Shown in pieces: positions 26,050 to 34,708 of a DNA stretch of 64,000 bases. Below the pieces are notes generated by a model, which saw only the letters and a list, made by a program, of their open reading frames with translations, was not told the DNA's origin and searched no databases. This stretch comes from JAVBWI01 sp036677445 (GTDB lineage: Bacteria > Bacillota > Clostridia > Christensenellales > CAG-138), in assembly GCA_036677445.1 (NCBI GenBank), contig JAVBWI010000019.1, forward strand, positions 1 through 64,000, in the 5' to 3' direction. The position numbers and the translations under genes are program-made. How positions within the stretch are numbered: the first letter of the stretch is position 1; each line of letters opens with the position of its first letter.

Positions 26050-26652
26050 ATGAAGCAGATTCCCAATATGCTTTCCGCTTTGCGCATCGGCATGGTTGGA
26101 TTATTTATACATTTTTTCTTACAGCAACGTTACTTCGCGGCGCTGGGAATCTATGTATTGGCAATACTGACGGATACATTGGACGGATATCTTGCACGTC
26201 ACTACAACTGGATTACCGATCTGGGCAAAGTACTGGACCCTTTGGCGGACAAACTGATGCTTATCGCCGCACTGTTCTGTTTTTACAGCAAACAATGGAT
26301 ACCATTTTGGCTTGTTGCGATTGTGGTGGGCAAAGAGCTGATCATGATCATAGGCGGCGCGTTGCTCTGGAAACGCGACATCGTGGTATATGCGGATTGG
26401 TTCGGGAAATCAGCCACGGGCTTTTTCAATGCGGGTGTGGTTGCAACGCTGTGCAAACGGTTCTGGCCGTGGATAAGGCACTGGAACATTGTGCTGCTCT
26501 CCGTCGCCATGCTGCTTGCCATCATTGCCCTTGTGCATTATGCGCAGAAAAATGTGTTTGTAAACAAACGGACAGAGCCGCAGGCGACAAAGCTTGAAGC
26601 GCAGCAACGACAGGAAGGGAACTGCGCCGATTCCGCCAAAAACGGAGAATGA
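26050..26652 (+). CDS. pgsA: CDP-diacylglycerol-glycerol-3-phosphate phosphatidyltransferase
   Basis: A 200-residue membrane enzyme that makes phosphatidylglycerol phosphate from CDP-diacylglycerol, the committed step to anionic phospholipids. The CDP-alcohol phosphotransferase motif is complete: TDTLDGYLARHYNWITDLGKVLDPLADKL (Asp, Asp-Gly, Ala-Arg, Gly, Asp, Asp spaced as required, residues about 37-66). The N-terminus MKQIPNMLSALRIGMV is also typical (PNxLTxxR). About five to six membrane helices follow, with a charged C-terminal tail (NKRTEPQATKLEAQQRQ). The ribosome site is weak. It is a stand-alone gene between the decarboxylase operon and the DUF177 promoter. Confidence 0.92.
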   Translation: MKQIPNMLSALRIGMVGLFIHFFLQQRYFAALGIYVLAILTDTLDGYLARHYNWITDLGKVLDPLADKLMLIAALFCFYSKQWIPFWLVAIVVGKELIMIIGGALLWKRDIVVYADWFGKSATGFFNAGVVATLCKRFWPWIRHWNIVLLSVAMLLAIIALVHYAQKNVFVNKRTEPQATKLEAQQRQEGNCADSAKNGE

Positions 26653-26790
26653 TATTTAAATACGGGCTTGATCGGGCAGGCTTTATATAAAGAATAACCG
26701 GGGCGTAAAGCCGGGCGCGGTTTCGCCGTATCGGACATCAGGCGGAAAGTGCAGACGTGGCACGGGCTGTGGCACGGGCGTATTTTTCCG

Positions 26791-26819
26791 TTGACAAACC
26801 CCTGTGGAATGGATACAAT
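26791..26819 (+). promoter_or_regulatory. Promoter of DUF177-rpmF
   Basis: TTGACA (26791-26796), a 17-base spacer and TACAAT (26814-26819) are near-consensus for the housekeeping sigma factor, 30 bases before the DUF177 start. Confidence 0.75.
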
Positions 26820-26848
26820 AAACGATGGTTGACCTTGGAGGAAAGCCT

Positions 26849-27370
26849 ATGGAGCTGCATATTGCTGCGGCATTGAAACAGCCGGGCGAAGTCTTTTCGG
26901 CAACGCTAAGTCAGATAATACCGCCTCAGGATTTCGGGGGCAGGGAGATCGTATTTGCCGAACCCGTCCAACTGGAGTTTACCTATTTCTTTGACGGCAA
27001 GGCTTTTACCTTGAGCGGCCAAATGCAAACGGCATTGTCCTCGCGGTGCGCCCGGTGTGACGAGCCCTTTACCGAACCGTTGCACATTCCCTTTACCGAA
27101 CGCTTTACCAAGGGTTCGCTGGGGGATAATGAAGAGGACAGCTATGCTTTCGAGGGAGAAACACTGGATTTGACTTCGATGGTGATGGACAATCTCTTCC
27201 TGCATGTGCCCATATCCAGTGTTTGCAGTGAGGGTTGCCGGGGCTTGTGCCCCGTTTGTGGATGCAATTTGAATACGGCGCAGTGTGCCTGCGTACCGGA
27301 AGAGCCGGAGGATGTTTCCTCCCCGCTTGCGGCGTTGGGGCCACTGTTGAACGATGGTAAGGAGGTGTAA
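26849..27370 (+). CDS. yceD: DUF177 (YceD-like) protein
   Basis: A 173-residue protein of the DUF177 family, which occurs beside rpmF across bacteria and is linked to 23S rRNA or ribosome assembly in plants and bacteria. Four-Cys zinc-ribbon-like elements are visible: CARCDEPF (about residue 69) and CSEGCRGLCPVCGCNLNTAQCAC (about 130-152). An ATG at 26849 with TTGGAGGAAA upstream is preferred over the earlier in-frame ATG at 26825. rpmF begins two bases after its stop. No enzymatic role is evident. Confidence 0.9.
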   Translation: MELHIAAALKQPGEVFSATLSQIIPPQDFGGREIVFAEPVQLEFTYFFDGKAFTLSGQMQTALSSRCARCDEPFTEPLHIPFTERFTKGSLGDNEEDSYAFEGETLDLTSMVMDNLFLHVPISSVCSEGCRGLCPVCGCNLNTAQCACVPEEPEDVSSPLAALGPLLNDGKEV

Positions 27371-27372
27371 TC

Positions 27373-27576
27373 ATGGCGGTCCCGAAGAGAAAAACTTCAA
27401 AGGCTAGGCGGGATTCCCGCAGGTCCAGTCACTGGAAGCTGACCATGCCCGGTATTGTGGCGTGCCCCCAGTGCCACCAACTCAAGCTCGCCCACAGGGT
27501 ATGCAAGAAGTGCGGCTATTACGATGGCAAGCTTGTCGTCAACATGGAGACAAAAGAAAAGAAGAACGAAGCCTGA
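27373..27576 (+). CDS. rpmF: 50S ribosomal protein L32
   Basis: A 67-residue ribosomal protein. The N-terminus AVPKRKTSKARRDSRRSSHWKL is the conserved L32 start, and CPQCHQLKLAHRVCKKCGYYDGK carries two CxxC pairs, so this is the zinc-binding form. The C-terminal tail is Lys/Glu-rich. It is co-transcribed with the DUF177 gene; GGTAAGGAGGTG is its ribosome site. The following plsX gene is typical, although here about 310 bases intervene. Confidence 0.97.
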   Translation: MAVPKRKTSKARRDSRRSSHWKLTMPGIVACPQCHQLKLAHRVCKKCGYYDGKLVVNMETKEKKNEA

Positions 27577-27585
27577 CGTATGCGT

Positions 27586-27610
27586 GCGCCGCAGTTTGCG
27601 GCGCGCTTTA
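27586..27610 (+). terminator. Hairpin after rpmF
   Basis: An 8-bp GC-rich stem (GCGCCGCA at 27586-27593 with 27597-27604) with a three-base loop is followed by GCTTTACG. The T-tract is very short, so termination may be partial. Confidence 0.45.
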
Positions 27611-27887
27611 CGTAGTTTGAACGGAAATTTTTTGTTTCAATCCGATTTTCATGCGTCCCGGTTCAGACCGGAACAATTTTGCAATGAAAGCTGCGTGTCT
27701 GCCTTGCAGGCATTACCTCGAATGAAAAGGCAGAGAATGTGAGTTTTCTGCCTTTCGTCATTAATAAAGGGGAAGTTGGGCGAAAGCAGCGGCAAGGCAG
27801 CCGCCGACCGAAAAGAGCGGACGTACTTTTGGAGGCGTCCGGTAATGGACACATCTTGCACGAATGCAAAACAGGAGGGGGAACGGT
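27605..27887 (+). other. Gene-free stretch between rpmF and plsX
   Basis: I see no convincing gene here. It contains a second hairpin with an 8-bp stem (AAAGGCAG at 27726-27733 with CTGCCTTT at 27748-27755) followed by CGTCATTAA, and AGGAGGGGG just before plsX. No FapR-type operator was recognised. Confidence 0.5.
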
Positions 27888-28898
27888 ATGTATATTGCGG
27901 TGGATGTATTTGGCGGGGACAATGCACCACAGGCGATACTTGACGGCTGTATGCTGGCGCTTTCACAACATGCGGATATGCGGCTGATACTGGCGGGGGA
28001 GATTTCCGTAATTGAAAAATATCTTGCGGAACATGCTTGCGATTCCAACCGTATACGTATCAAACATGCGCCGGATGTGATCAGTAGCCACGAACAGCCT
28101 ACGGTCGCCATCAAACAAAAGAAGGAGTCTTCGCTGGTGCAAGCGTTGCTTTCTGTTTCGCAAGGCGAGGCGGGCTGCATGGTGTCCGCGGGCAGCACCG
28201 GCGCGGTGCTTGCAGGCGCTACGCTGTTGGTACGCAGGCTAAAGGGCGTCAAACGCCCGGCCTTGGCGCCCATCATGCCTACGCGCACCGGCTGCATACT
28301 GCTGGTGGACTGCGGCGCCAATATCGACTGCAAGCCTAGTTACCTGCAGCAGTTCGCGGTAATGGGTTCAGCGTATATGCAGCATGTCAGGGGCATCGAA
28401 CGCCCGCGGATAGGGCTGCTCAACAACGGCGCGGAGGCGGAAAAGGGAAACGAGCTGACGAAGGCCACGTATCCGCTGCTGGAGCGGACACCCGTCAACT
28501 TTGTGGGCAACTGCGAAGGGCGCGACGCGCTCTCCGGAAATTTCGACGTTGTGGTGTGCGACGGTTTTTCCGGCAACGTTTTTCTCAAGAGCACGGAAGG
28601 CGCTGCGGAACTGATGGTGCAAATGCTTAAGGATGAGCTGACGGCCGATACGCGCTCCAAGCTTGGCGCTGCGCTTGCAAAGCCCGCGTTTCGCCGCTTT
28701 AAGAGCCGTATGGATTACACCGAGTACGGCGGCGCACCGCTTTTGGGCATCAACGGCGGCATCATCAAGGCGCACGGCAGTTCCAACGCCAAAGCGTTCG
28801 CGGCGGCGCTGCGGCAGGCGGCGGCGTATATCAATGGCAATGTCACAGGGGCGATCGGCGAGGCGATCGCGGCCATGGAGCCGGATGGCCTGGACTAA
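27888..28898 (+). CDS. plsX: Phosphate acyltransferase PlsX
   Basis: A 336-residue cytosolic/peripheral enzyme that converts acyl-ACP to acyl-phosphate, the first step of phosphatidic acid synthesis with PlsY. Hallmarks are IAVDVFGGDNAPQAILDG at the N-terminus, the SAGSTGAVLAGATLLVRRLKGVKRPALAP block, DCGANIDCKPSYLQQFAVMG, GLLNNGAEAEKGNELTK and DVVVCDGFSGNVFLKSTEG. The ATG at 27888 follows CAGGAGGGGG; the frame opens 24 bases earlier without support. acpP follows after its own promoter. The usual fabD and fabG genes between plsX and acpP are missing here. Confidence 0.95.
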   Translation: MYIAVDVFGGDNAPQAILDGCMLALSQHADMRLILAGEISVIEKYLAEHACDSNRIRIKHAPDVISSHEQPTVAIKQKKESSLVQALLSVSQGEAGCMVSAGSTGAVLAGATLLVRRLKGVKRPALAPIMPTRTGCILLVDCGANIDCKPSYLQQFAVMGSAYMQHVRGIERPRIGLLNNGAEAEKGNELTKATYPLLERTPVNFVGNCEGRDALSGNFDVVVCDGFSGNVFLKSTEGAAELMVQMLKDELTADTRSKLGAALAKPAFRRFKSRMDYTEYGGAPLLGINGGIIKAHGSSNAKAFAAALRQAAAYINGNVTGAIGEAIAAMEPDGLD

Positions 28899-28933
28899 CG
28901 GTGCGCGGAACATGGCACGGTCAGGATTCGGCA

Positions 28934-28962
28934 TTGACAGATCAGCCCCCTTGCCCTAAACT
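28934..28962 (+). promoter_or_regulatory. Promoter of acpP
   Basis: TTGACA (28934-28939), a 17-base spacer and TAAACT (28957-28962). This gives acpP, normally a very highly expressed gene, its own transcript. Confidence 0.65.
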
Positions 28963-29016
28963 GAATTTGGAATACCTATTATTTATATTTCATTCGGACT
29001 GAGAGGAGTAAGCGCA

Positions 29017-29241
29017 ATGAAATTTGAAAAGGTTCGCGAGATCATTGCCAAACAACTGGATGTGGATGCCGAGAGCATCACCATGGAATCCAAACTGGTG
29101 GATGATCTTAAGGCGGATAGCTTGGATGTGGTGGAACTGATCATGGATCTGGAACAGGAATTCGACATTGAGATCCCGGACGAAGAACTGCCGAAAGTAC
29201 GCACAGTGGGCGACATTGTGGAGTATGTGGAAAATCACTGA
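29017..29241 (+). CDS. acpP: Acyl carrier protein
   Basis: A 74-residue acidic protein that carries growing acyl chains on a 4'-phosphopantetheine arm. The attachment site is Ser 36 in the canonical DSLDVVELIMDLEQEFDIEIPDEE. The N-terminal helix (FEKVREIIAKQLDVD) and the C-terminal VRTVGDIVEYVENH are normal. GAGAGGAG precedes the ATG. It lies between plsX, whose substrate it carries, and rnc, as in Bacillus. Confidence 0.97.
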   Translation: MKFEKVREIIAKQLDVDAESITMESKLVDDLKADSLDVVELIMDLEQEFDIEIPDEELPKVRTVGDIVEYVENH

Positions 29242-29258
29242 GCATTTTAAAATCCATC

Positions 29259-29295
29259 ATGCCCGCATCATACTTTTGGTGCGGGCATTCGTTTG
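29259..29295 (+). terminator. Hairpin between acpP and rnc
   Basis: A 9-bp stem ATGCCCGCA (29259-29267) with TGCGGGCAT (29280-29288) and a 12-base loop, followed by TCGTTTG. It probably ends most acpP transcripts while letting some pass into rnc. Confidence 0.5.
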
Positions 29296-29313
29296 AATAA
29301 GGGAGGCACACGA

Positions 29314-30027
29314 ATGATGTCGAAGCGGGAAGACCAGCTGTCCGAGCTTCAGAAACGCATAGGCTATCAGTTTGCTGATTTCACACTGTTGGATACCGCG
29401 CTTACCCATACCTCTTTTGTAAAAGGCGATGGGAAGGGCAGCGCCCACAATGAACGCCTGGAGTACCTGGGCGACGCCGTGCTGGAACTGTGCATCAGCG
29501 AGCAGCTCTTCTTACGCTATCCCAATTGGAGCGAAGGCGCCATGACTCGCGCGCGCGCCCTGATCGTGTGTGAAACCGCGCTGGATCAGGCGGCGCGCAC
29601 GTACTTTTCCCTGCAGGAGTACTTGCTGCTGGGTCATGGCGAAGAAAATACGGGGGGGAGGACAAAGCCTTCCATACTCTCCGACGCGCTGGAAGCGCTC
29701 ATAGGCGCCATTTATCTGGACGGCGGGCTGTCGGCTGCAAAGGCCTTTATTATGCGCTTTGCGCTGCCTGCGCTGGAACAGGCTGTAGACGGCGGGCTGG
29801 GCAAGGATCACAAAACCAGCCTGCAGGAATATGTGCAGAAAAAGCATCTGGGCAGCATCGGCTACCGGTTGGTCGCCGCTACCGGGCCGGATCATAAAAA
29901 AGAATTTCGTATCCGCGTTTCCCTCAACGACAGACTCGTCGGCGAAGGCGTGGGCAGCACCAAGCAGGAAGCCGGGCAGCGTGCCGCAAAGGCGGCGTTG
30001 AGGCTGCTACGCACGGAAGAAAAGTAG
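29314..30027 (+). CDS. rnc: Ribonuclease III
   Basis: A 237-residue double-strand-specific endoribonuclease for rRNA and mRNA processing. The RNase III signature NERLEYLGDAVLELCISEQL (catalytic Glu/Asp) is at about residues 45-64; the second catalytic cluster is SDALEALIGAIYLDGG (about 122-137). The C-terminal dsRBD shows KTSLQEYVQKKHLGSIGYRLV and AGQRAAKAALRLL. ATG at 29314 after GGGAGGCAC is preferred over an upstream in-frame TTG. It is followed 55 bases later by smc. Confidence 0.96.
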   Translation: MMSKREDQLSELQKRIGYQFADFTLLDTALTHTSFVKGDGKGSAHNERLEYLGDAVLELCISEQLFLRYPNWSEGAMTRARALIVCETALDQAARTYFSLQEYLLLGHGEENTGGRTKPSILSDALEALIGAIYLDGGLSAAKAFIMRFALPALEQAVDGGLGKDHKTSLQEYVQKKHLGSIGYRLVAATGPDHKKEFRIRVSLNDRLVGEGVGSTKQEAGQRAAKAALRLLRTEEK

Positions 30028-30082
30028 TATATCAACGGCGTTCCCGCCGGGATATGCGTATATAAAGGAAGTGTATTGAAAA

Positions 30083-33000
30083 TTGCGCCTGACCAAGCTG
30101 GAACTGCATGGATTCAAATCCTTTGCGCGCAAGACCGAGCTGCTGTTCGACGAAGGCATCACAGCGGTCATCGGCCCGAACGGCAGCGGCAAAAGCAATA
30201 TCGCGGACGCCGTGCGCTGGGTACTGGGTGAGCAGAGCGCCAAAGCACTGCGCGGTACCCGCATGGAGGATGTCATATTCAACGGTACCCAGGAGCGCAA
30301 AGCGCAGGCATATTGCGAGGTGGCGCTGACATTCGATAATTCCGACGCATCGCTGCCTTTGGAGTTTTCCGAGGTTACCATCACGCGCCGCGTGTACCGC
30401 TCCGGCGAGAGCGAATATGCCATCAACCGCAACAACTGCCGGCTGAAGGATATCAACGAGCTGTTCCGGGACACAGGCATCGGCAAAGAAGGGTACTCCA
30501 TTATCGGGCAGGGCAAAGTCGAGGAGATACTATCCAATAAGTCCGGCGACCGGCGTGCCGCGCTCGAAGAGGCGGCGGGCGTCATGCGCTACCGCATCCG
30601 CAAGGAAGAAGCGCTGCGCAAGCTGGAACATACGCGCAAAAACCTGGAGCGGTTGGAAGACATATTGGGCGAGCTGAAAAGCCAGCGCGAGCCGCTGCAG
30701 GAGCAGGCCGAAAAGGCGCGCGCTTACCTTGGGTTACGGGATGAGCTCAAAGCCCTGGAGATTAACGTATTCCTGTACCAGTATGAGCGTACGAAGGAGC
30801 GGCTTTCCACCGTGGCCGCCACGATTAATCAGATGCAGGAGGAAGGCGCGGCGCTGATGGATACCGAGCGCGCGCTTGCGGCCGACTGCGCCGCGCAGGA
30901 GGAAGAACTGCGCGCCATCGAGCAGACTGCGAGCGCGGCGCAAAACCGGCTACTTGCCATGATGTCCGGTATGGAAGCGCACATGGGGGAAGCCAATGTG
31001 CTGCGCGAGCGCAGGGATCATCTGATCAGGGAGCGGGAACGGCTGGAGAAGGCGCTGCAGGAGGATGCCGCGCGCCGGGATGCGCACGGCGCCGCGCTCG
31101 CCCAGCTTGCACATAACGATACCGCGGGGCGGGACATGCTTACCGCGCTCGACGCAGAGATCGCGCAGGTACAAACGCAACTTGGCGCGTTGCAGCAGGC
31201 GATTGAAGGACAGGAACAGACGCTCAACGCCCAGAAGAACAGCATTATCGAGTCGCTTAATCGCTTGTCCGACGCTAAGAGCCAGCTTTCCAGGATGGAG
31301 GCCATGACTGCGGCGCTCGAGCAGCGGCTTGCGGCCGTGCAGGGCGAGCAGGCTGCCATTGCCGACGAACGTGAAAAGCTCCTTGCCGAGCAGCAGGAGG
31401 CCCAAGCGGAATGGCAGGCGCAGGAACAGGCGCACCGCAGCCTGCTGGATGCGCAGACGGAGGCGCAAAAGCAGCTCGCACAGGCGCAGGGGGGGAGCCG
31501 CACAGCCGACCAGACCCTGCGTGAACTCGAACAGCGCCAGAATACCATGCGCTCTCGTTCCAACGTACTGGACGAAATGGCCCGCGCGCATGAGGGGTAT
31601 TATTTCAGCGTGCGCAACGTACTGCGGGATTGCGACAGGGATATCGAGCTGCGCCGCTGCATACTCGGCGTCGTGGCGGAACTGATACAGGTGCCGGAAA
31701 CTTATGAGACGGCTCTCGAAATGGCACTCGGCTCTGCGCTTCAGAACATTGTCACCCCTACGCCGGAACATGCAAAGCGCGTGATCGACCATCTGCGCCA
31801 GCGCCAGTATGGCCGCGCGACTCTGCTGCCGGTTTCCGCAATGCGGCCGCGGCTGCTGGATGCCGGTGAGCGCGCCGCGCTGCAGACGCCGGGCTGTATC
31901 GGCGTAGCGTCGGAGCTTGTGGAATACGATGAAAAATACAGGAGCGTTGTGGAAAACCTGCTGGGCCGCACGGTGATCGTCAAGGATCTCGATTCGGGCA
32001 TTGCGCTCAACAAACGCGCCAACGCGGCATTTCGCATCGCGACGCTGCAGGGCGATATCATACACCCCGGCGGCTCCATGACGGGGGGCAGCGTGCAAAA
32101 GCGCGAGTTCAGCCTCCTGGGCCGCGAGCGCGAGCTAAAGCAGCTCCAGCAAAACATACGCGAGATCGAAGCGCAGATGCGGGAAGCGGCGGTACAACGT
32201 ACACAAGCGGAACAGCGCGTGGAAGAATGCAAGCAGGCGATCGCGCAGGCGGAAGCCAACCTGCACGCGCAGGAGATCGAAAGCGCCCGGCACAAGGAAA
32301 AGCTGGAGCTCATACTCCGCGATATCCGCCAGAACGAGCAAAAGAACGAGCGCAGCGAGCTGGAATGCGCGCAGATACGCGACAACCTCGCCGATATCGA
32401 CAAAGAGCGCAAGGGCATCGAGGGCGTGCAATCCGGCATTGAAGAGGGCAGCGCCGCCACGCAGGAGGATGTGCAGCGCTCGCAGGCACGCCTGAACGAG
32501 CTGCGCGCGCAGCATGAGGCGGTCGCGGCAACGCTCACCGAGCGCAAGGTGCAGCGTATGGCTCTTCAAAAGGAAGAGGACGCCGTACTGCTCGAGCACA
32601 AACGCTTGGAACGGGAGCTAGCGCAGACCGCGCATACGCTTTTGGACAATCAGGCCGCACATACGAAAACCATCGAGCAGGAAGCCGCGCTTTGCGAGCA
32701 GATAGAAGCGCTTTCCCGCGATATCAAGGATGAGCAAACCGAAGTGGACGCCCGCAAGGAAGAACAGCACGCCATGGAGGAAGAGCGCCAGCGGCGCCTG
32801 CAGACGCTTTCGGAGGGGCGCGCGCGCAAGGACGAACTCAACGCGCGCCTGCGCGAGCTGGAGGAACGCAGGCATAAGCAGGAGCTTGCGCAAAGCCGCG
32901 CGGAGCTGGAGTTCGATACGATGCAGGAACGCATGCTGACCGATTACGAGCTGACCTATGAGACAGCCTTACCGCTGCGGACGGAAACAAACGGCATTAC

Positions 33001-33652
33001 GGCCGCGCATGTGCGCATCGACGAGCTCAAGCGCGAGATTCGCGCGTTGGGCAACATCAATGTCAACGCCGTGGAGGATTACCAGACGCTCAGCGAGCGC
33101 TACGAAACGCTCAGCGCGCAATGCGAGGATCTCAACCGCGCCGAGGCGGATCTGCAAACGCTCATTGCGGAGCTGACCGCCACCATGCAGCAGCAGTTTT
33201 TGCAGCAGTTCCAGCTGATACAGAAGAATTTTTCAGTGGTGTTCGAACAGCTCTTTGGCGGCGGCTGGGCGGAGCTTCGGCTTTCCGATCCCAAGGATGT
33301 GCTCAATTGTGATATCGACATCATTGCGCAGCCGCCGGGCAAGAAGCTGCAATTGCTCACGCTGCTTTCCGGCGGCGAACGGGCGCTGACGGCGATCGCG
33401 CTGCTGTTCGCCATGCTTAAGCTCAAGCCGACAGTATTCTGCATACTCGACGAGATCGAATCCTCGCTCGACGAGGTCAACGTTACGCGGTTTGCAAACT
33501 ATCTGTGCGAATATTCCGACGATACGCAGTTCATACTCATCACGCACCGCAAGGGCAGCATGGAAGTCTGCAACGCCCTCTACGGTGTCGCCATGGAAGA
33601 AAAGGGCGTTTCCAAGATCGTGTCCGCGCGCTTCCAGGATGCGGCGTCGTAA
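30083..33652 (+). CDS. smc: Chromosome partition protein SMC
   Basis: An 1189-residue condensin ATPase that compacts and separates chromosomes. The N-terminal head has RLTKLELHGFKSFARKTEL and the Walker A loop GPNGSGKSN (residues 32-40). Long coiled coils (about 165-510 and 670-1010) flank the hinge (about 525-660, starting GVVAELIQVPETYETALEMALG). The C-terminal head has the signature LLSGGERALTAIAL (about 1093) and Walker B CILDEIESSLDE (about 1119). The start is TTG at 30083, after AAAGGAAG; this gives the usual SMC N-terminus. ScpA and ScpB, its partners, are encoded at 54147-55473. ftsY follows 98 bases downstream. Confidence 0.98.
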   Translation: MRLTKLELHGFKSFARKTELLFDEGITAVIGPNGSGKSNIADAVRWVLGEQSAKALRGTRMEDVIFNGTQERKAQAYCEVALTFDNSDASLPLEFSEVTITRRVYRSGESEYAINRNNCRLKDINELFRDTGIGKEGYSIIGQGKVEEILSNKSGDRRAALEEAAGVMRYRIRKEEALRKLEHTRKNLERLEDILGELKSQREPLQEQAEKARAYLGLRDELKALEINVFLYQYERTKERLSTVAATINQMQEEGAALMDTERALAADCAAQEEELRAIEQTASAAQNRLLAMMSGMEAHMGEANVLRERRDHLIRERERLEKALQEDAARRDAHGAALAQLAHNDTAGRDMLTALDAEIAQVQTQLGALQQAIEGQEQTLNAQKNSIIESLNRLSDAKSQLSRMEAMTAALEQRLAAVQGEQAAIADEREKLLAEQQEAQAEWQAQEQAHRSLLDAQTEAQKQLAQAQGGSRTADQTLRELEQRQNTMRSRSNVLDEMARAHEGYYFSVRNVLRDCDRDIELRRCILGVVAELIQVPETYETALEMALGSALQNIVTPTPEHAKRVIDHLRQRQYGRATLLPVSAMRPRLLDAGERAALQTPGCIGVASELVEYDEKYRSVVENLLGRTVIVKDLDSGIALNKRANAAFRIATLQGDIIHPGGSMTGGSVQKREFSLLGRERELKQLQQNIREIEAQMREAAVQRTQAEQRVEECKQAIAQAEANLHAQEIESARHKEKLELILRDIRQNEQKNERSELECAQIRDNLADIDKERKGIEGVQSGIEEGSAATQEDVQRSQARLNELRAQHEAVAATLTERKVQRMALQKEEDAVLLEHKRLERELAQTAHTLLDNQAAHTKTIEQEAALCEQIEALSRDIKDEQTEVDARKEEQHAMEEERQRRLQTLSEGRARKDELNARLRELEERRHKQELAQSRAELEFDTMQERMLTDYELTYETALPLRTETNGITAAHVRIDELKREIRALGNINVNAVEDYQTLSERYETLSAQCEDLNRAEADLQTLIAELTATMQQQFLQQFQLIQKNFSVVFEQLFGGGWAELRLSDPKDVLNCDIDIIAQPPGKKLQLLTLLSGGERALTAIALLFAMLKLKPTVFCILDEIESSLDEVNVTRFANYLCEYSDDTQFILITHRKGSMEVCNALYGVAMEEKGVSKIVSARFQDAAS

Positions 33653-33750
33653 AACAACCCGAAACGTGCTGCCTTGTGTGCCAAACATTGCGGGGGCGCG
33701 CCGCGCACGAATGATACTGAGAAAGGAACACACCTTCGGAAGGTATAGAT

Positions 33751-34662
33751 ATGGAACAAAAACAAAGCATGTTTCAAAGGCTCAAGCAGGGCCTGAGCAA
33801 AACACGGGATAACCTTCTTGCCGCGGTTTTTACCGGGCGGGATGGCATTGACGACGATTTTTTTGAGGAACTCGAAGAAGCGCTTATTATGGCGGACGTC
33901 GGCATGGAGCTTTCCGAGAGTCTGTTAGGCGAGCTGCGCACCTGTATCAAGGCGGAAAAGCTCAATAAATCCGCACAGGCGCGCGCGGCGCTCTCATCGC
34001 TGCTTGCGGCGCATATGCGCGTAGAGACGCCTTTCCTGCCCGAAACCGGGCCTGCCGTGCTGTTGATCGTAGGCGTCAATGGAGTGGGGAAGACGACCTC
34101 CATCGGCAAACTGGCATGGCATTTCAAACAGCAGGGCAAAAAACCCATGCTGGCCGCGGCGGATACATTCCGCGCGGCCGCCGCGGAGCAGCTTGGCATT
34201 TGGGCGGAGCGCGCCAAAGTACCCATGGTCCGCCATGACGAGGGCGCGGACCCTGCCGCCGTCGTATTCGACGCCATCGCTTCCTTTAAGGCCAAGGGCT
34301 GCGACCTGTTGATCTGTGACACCGCAGGGCGTCTGCACAACAAAAAGAATTTGATGAACGAGCTGGAAAAGATACGCCGCGTCATCTCACGGGAACTGCC
34401 GGATGCCGCCTGCCGTGTGCTGTTGGTGCTGGACGCCACGACCGGCCAGAACGCCATTGCGCAGGCAAAGGCCTTTGGAGAGGCCACGGGCCTGACCGAT
34501 GTGGTGCTTACAAAGCTGGACGGCACCGCAAAGGGCGGCATGGCTGTAGCGGTAAAGGAGGTACTGGATCTTCCCGTGCGCTTTGTGGGCGTGGGGGAAG
34601 GGATCGACGACCTGCAGCCTTTTGATGCGGAAGCGTTTGCCGCCGCGCTGCTGGGGGAATAG
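33751..34662 (+). CDS. ftsY: Signal recognition particle receptor FtsY
   Basis: A 303-residue GTPase that docks SRP-ribosome complexes at the membrane. The N domain (four-helix bundle, residues 1-95) contains EELEEALIMADVGMELSESLL. The G domain has G1 GVNGVGKTTSIGKLA (about 108), DTFRAAAAEQL, G3 DTAGRLHNKKNLMNEL (about 190), and TKLDGTAKGG (G4, about 254), ending VGVGEGIDDLQPFDAEAFA. The acidic A domain of E. coli is absent, as in Gram-positives. smc-ftsY order is conserved in Firmicutes. The neighbouring downstream gene converges on it. Confidence 0.97.
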   Translation: MEQKQSMFQRLKQGLSKTRDNLLAAVFTGRDGIDDDFFEELEEALIMADVGMELSESLLGELRTCIKAEKLNKSAQARAALSSLLAAHMRVETPFLPETGPAVLLIVGVNGVGKTTSIGKLAWHFKQQGKKPMLAAADTFRAAAAEQLGIWAERAKVPMVRHDEGADPAAVVFDAIASFKAKGCDLLICDTAGRLHNKKNLMNELEKIRRVISRELPDAACRVLLVLDATTGQNAIAQAKAFGEATGLTDVVLTKLDGTAKGGMAVAVKEVLDLPVRFVGVGEGIDDLQPFDAEAFAAALLGE

Positions 34663-34663
34663 T

Positions 34664-34702
34664 AATAATCAATAAAAACGGGGGCTGCTGATGCAGCTCC
34701 CG
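34664..34702 (-). terminator. Terminator between ftsY and the convergent unit
   Basis: A 10-bp stem with one G-U pair (34679-34688 with 34693-34702). Read on the minus strand the stem runs into TTTTTATTGATTATTA (34678 downward), so it is a good terminator for the minus-strand unit coming from coaD; read on the plus strand the tail is weak. Confidence 0.75.
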
Positions 34703-34708
34703 CTTACG

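Noticed and set aside
30950..32098. 382-codon minus-strand frame inside smc
   Set aside because: It is antisense to the coiled coil and hinge of smc and has no signals of its own.
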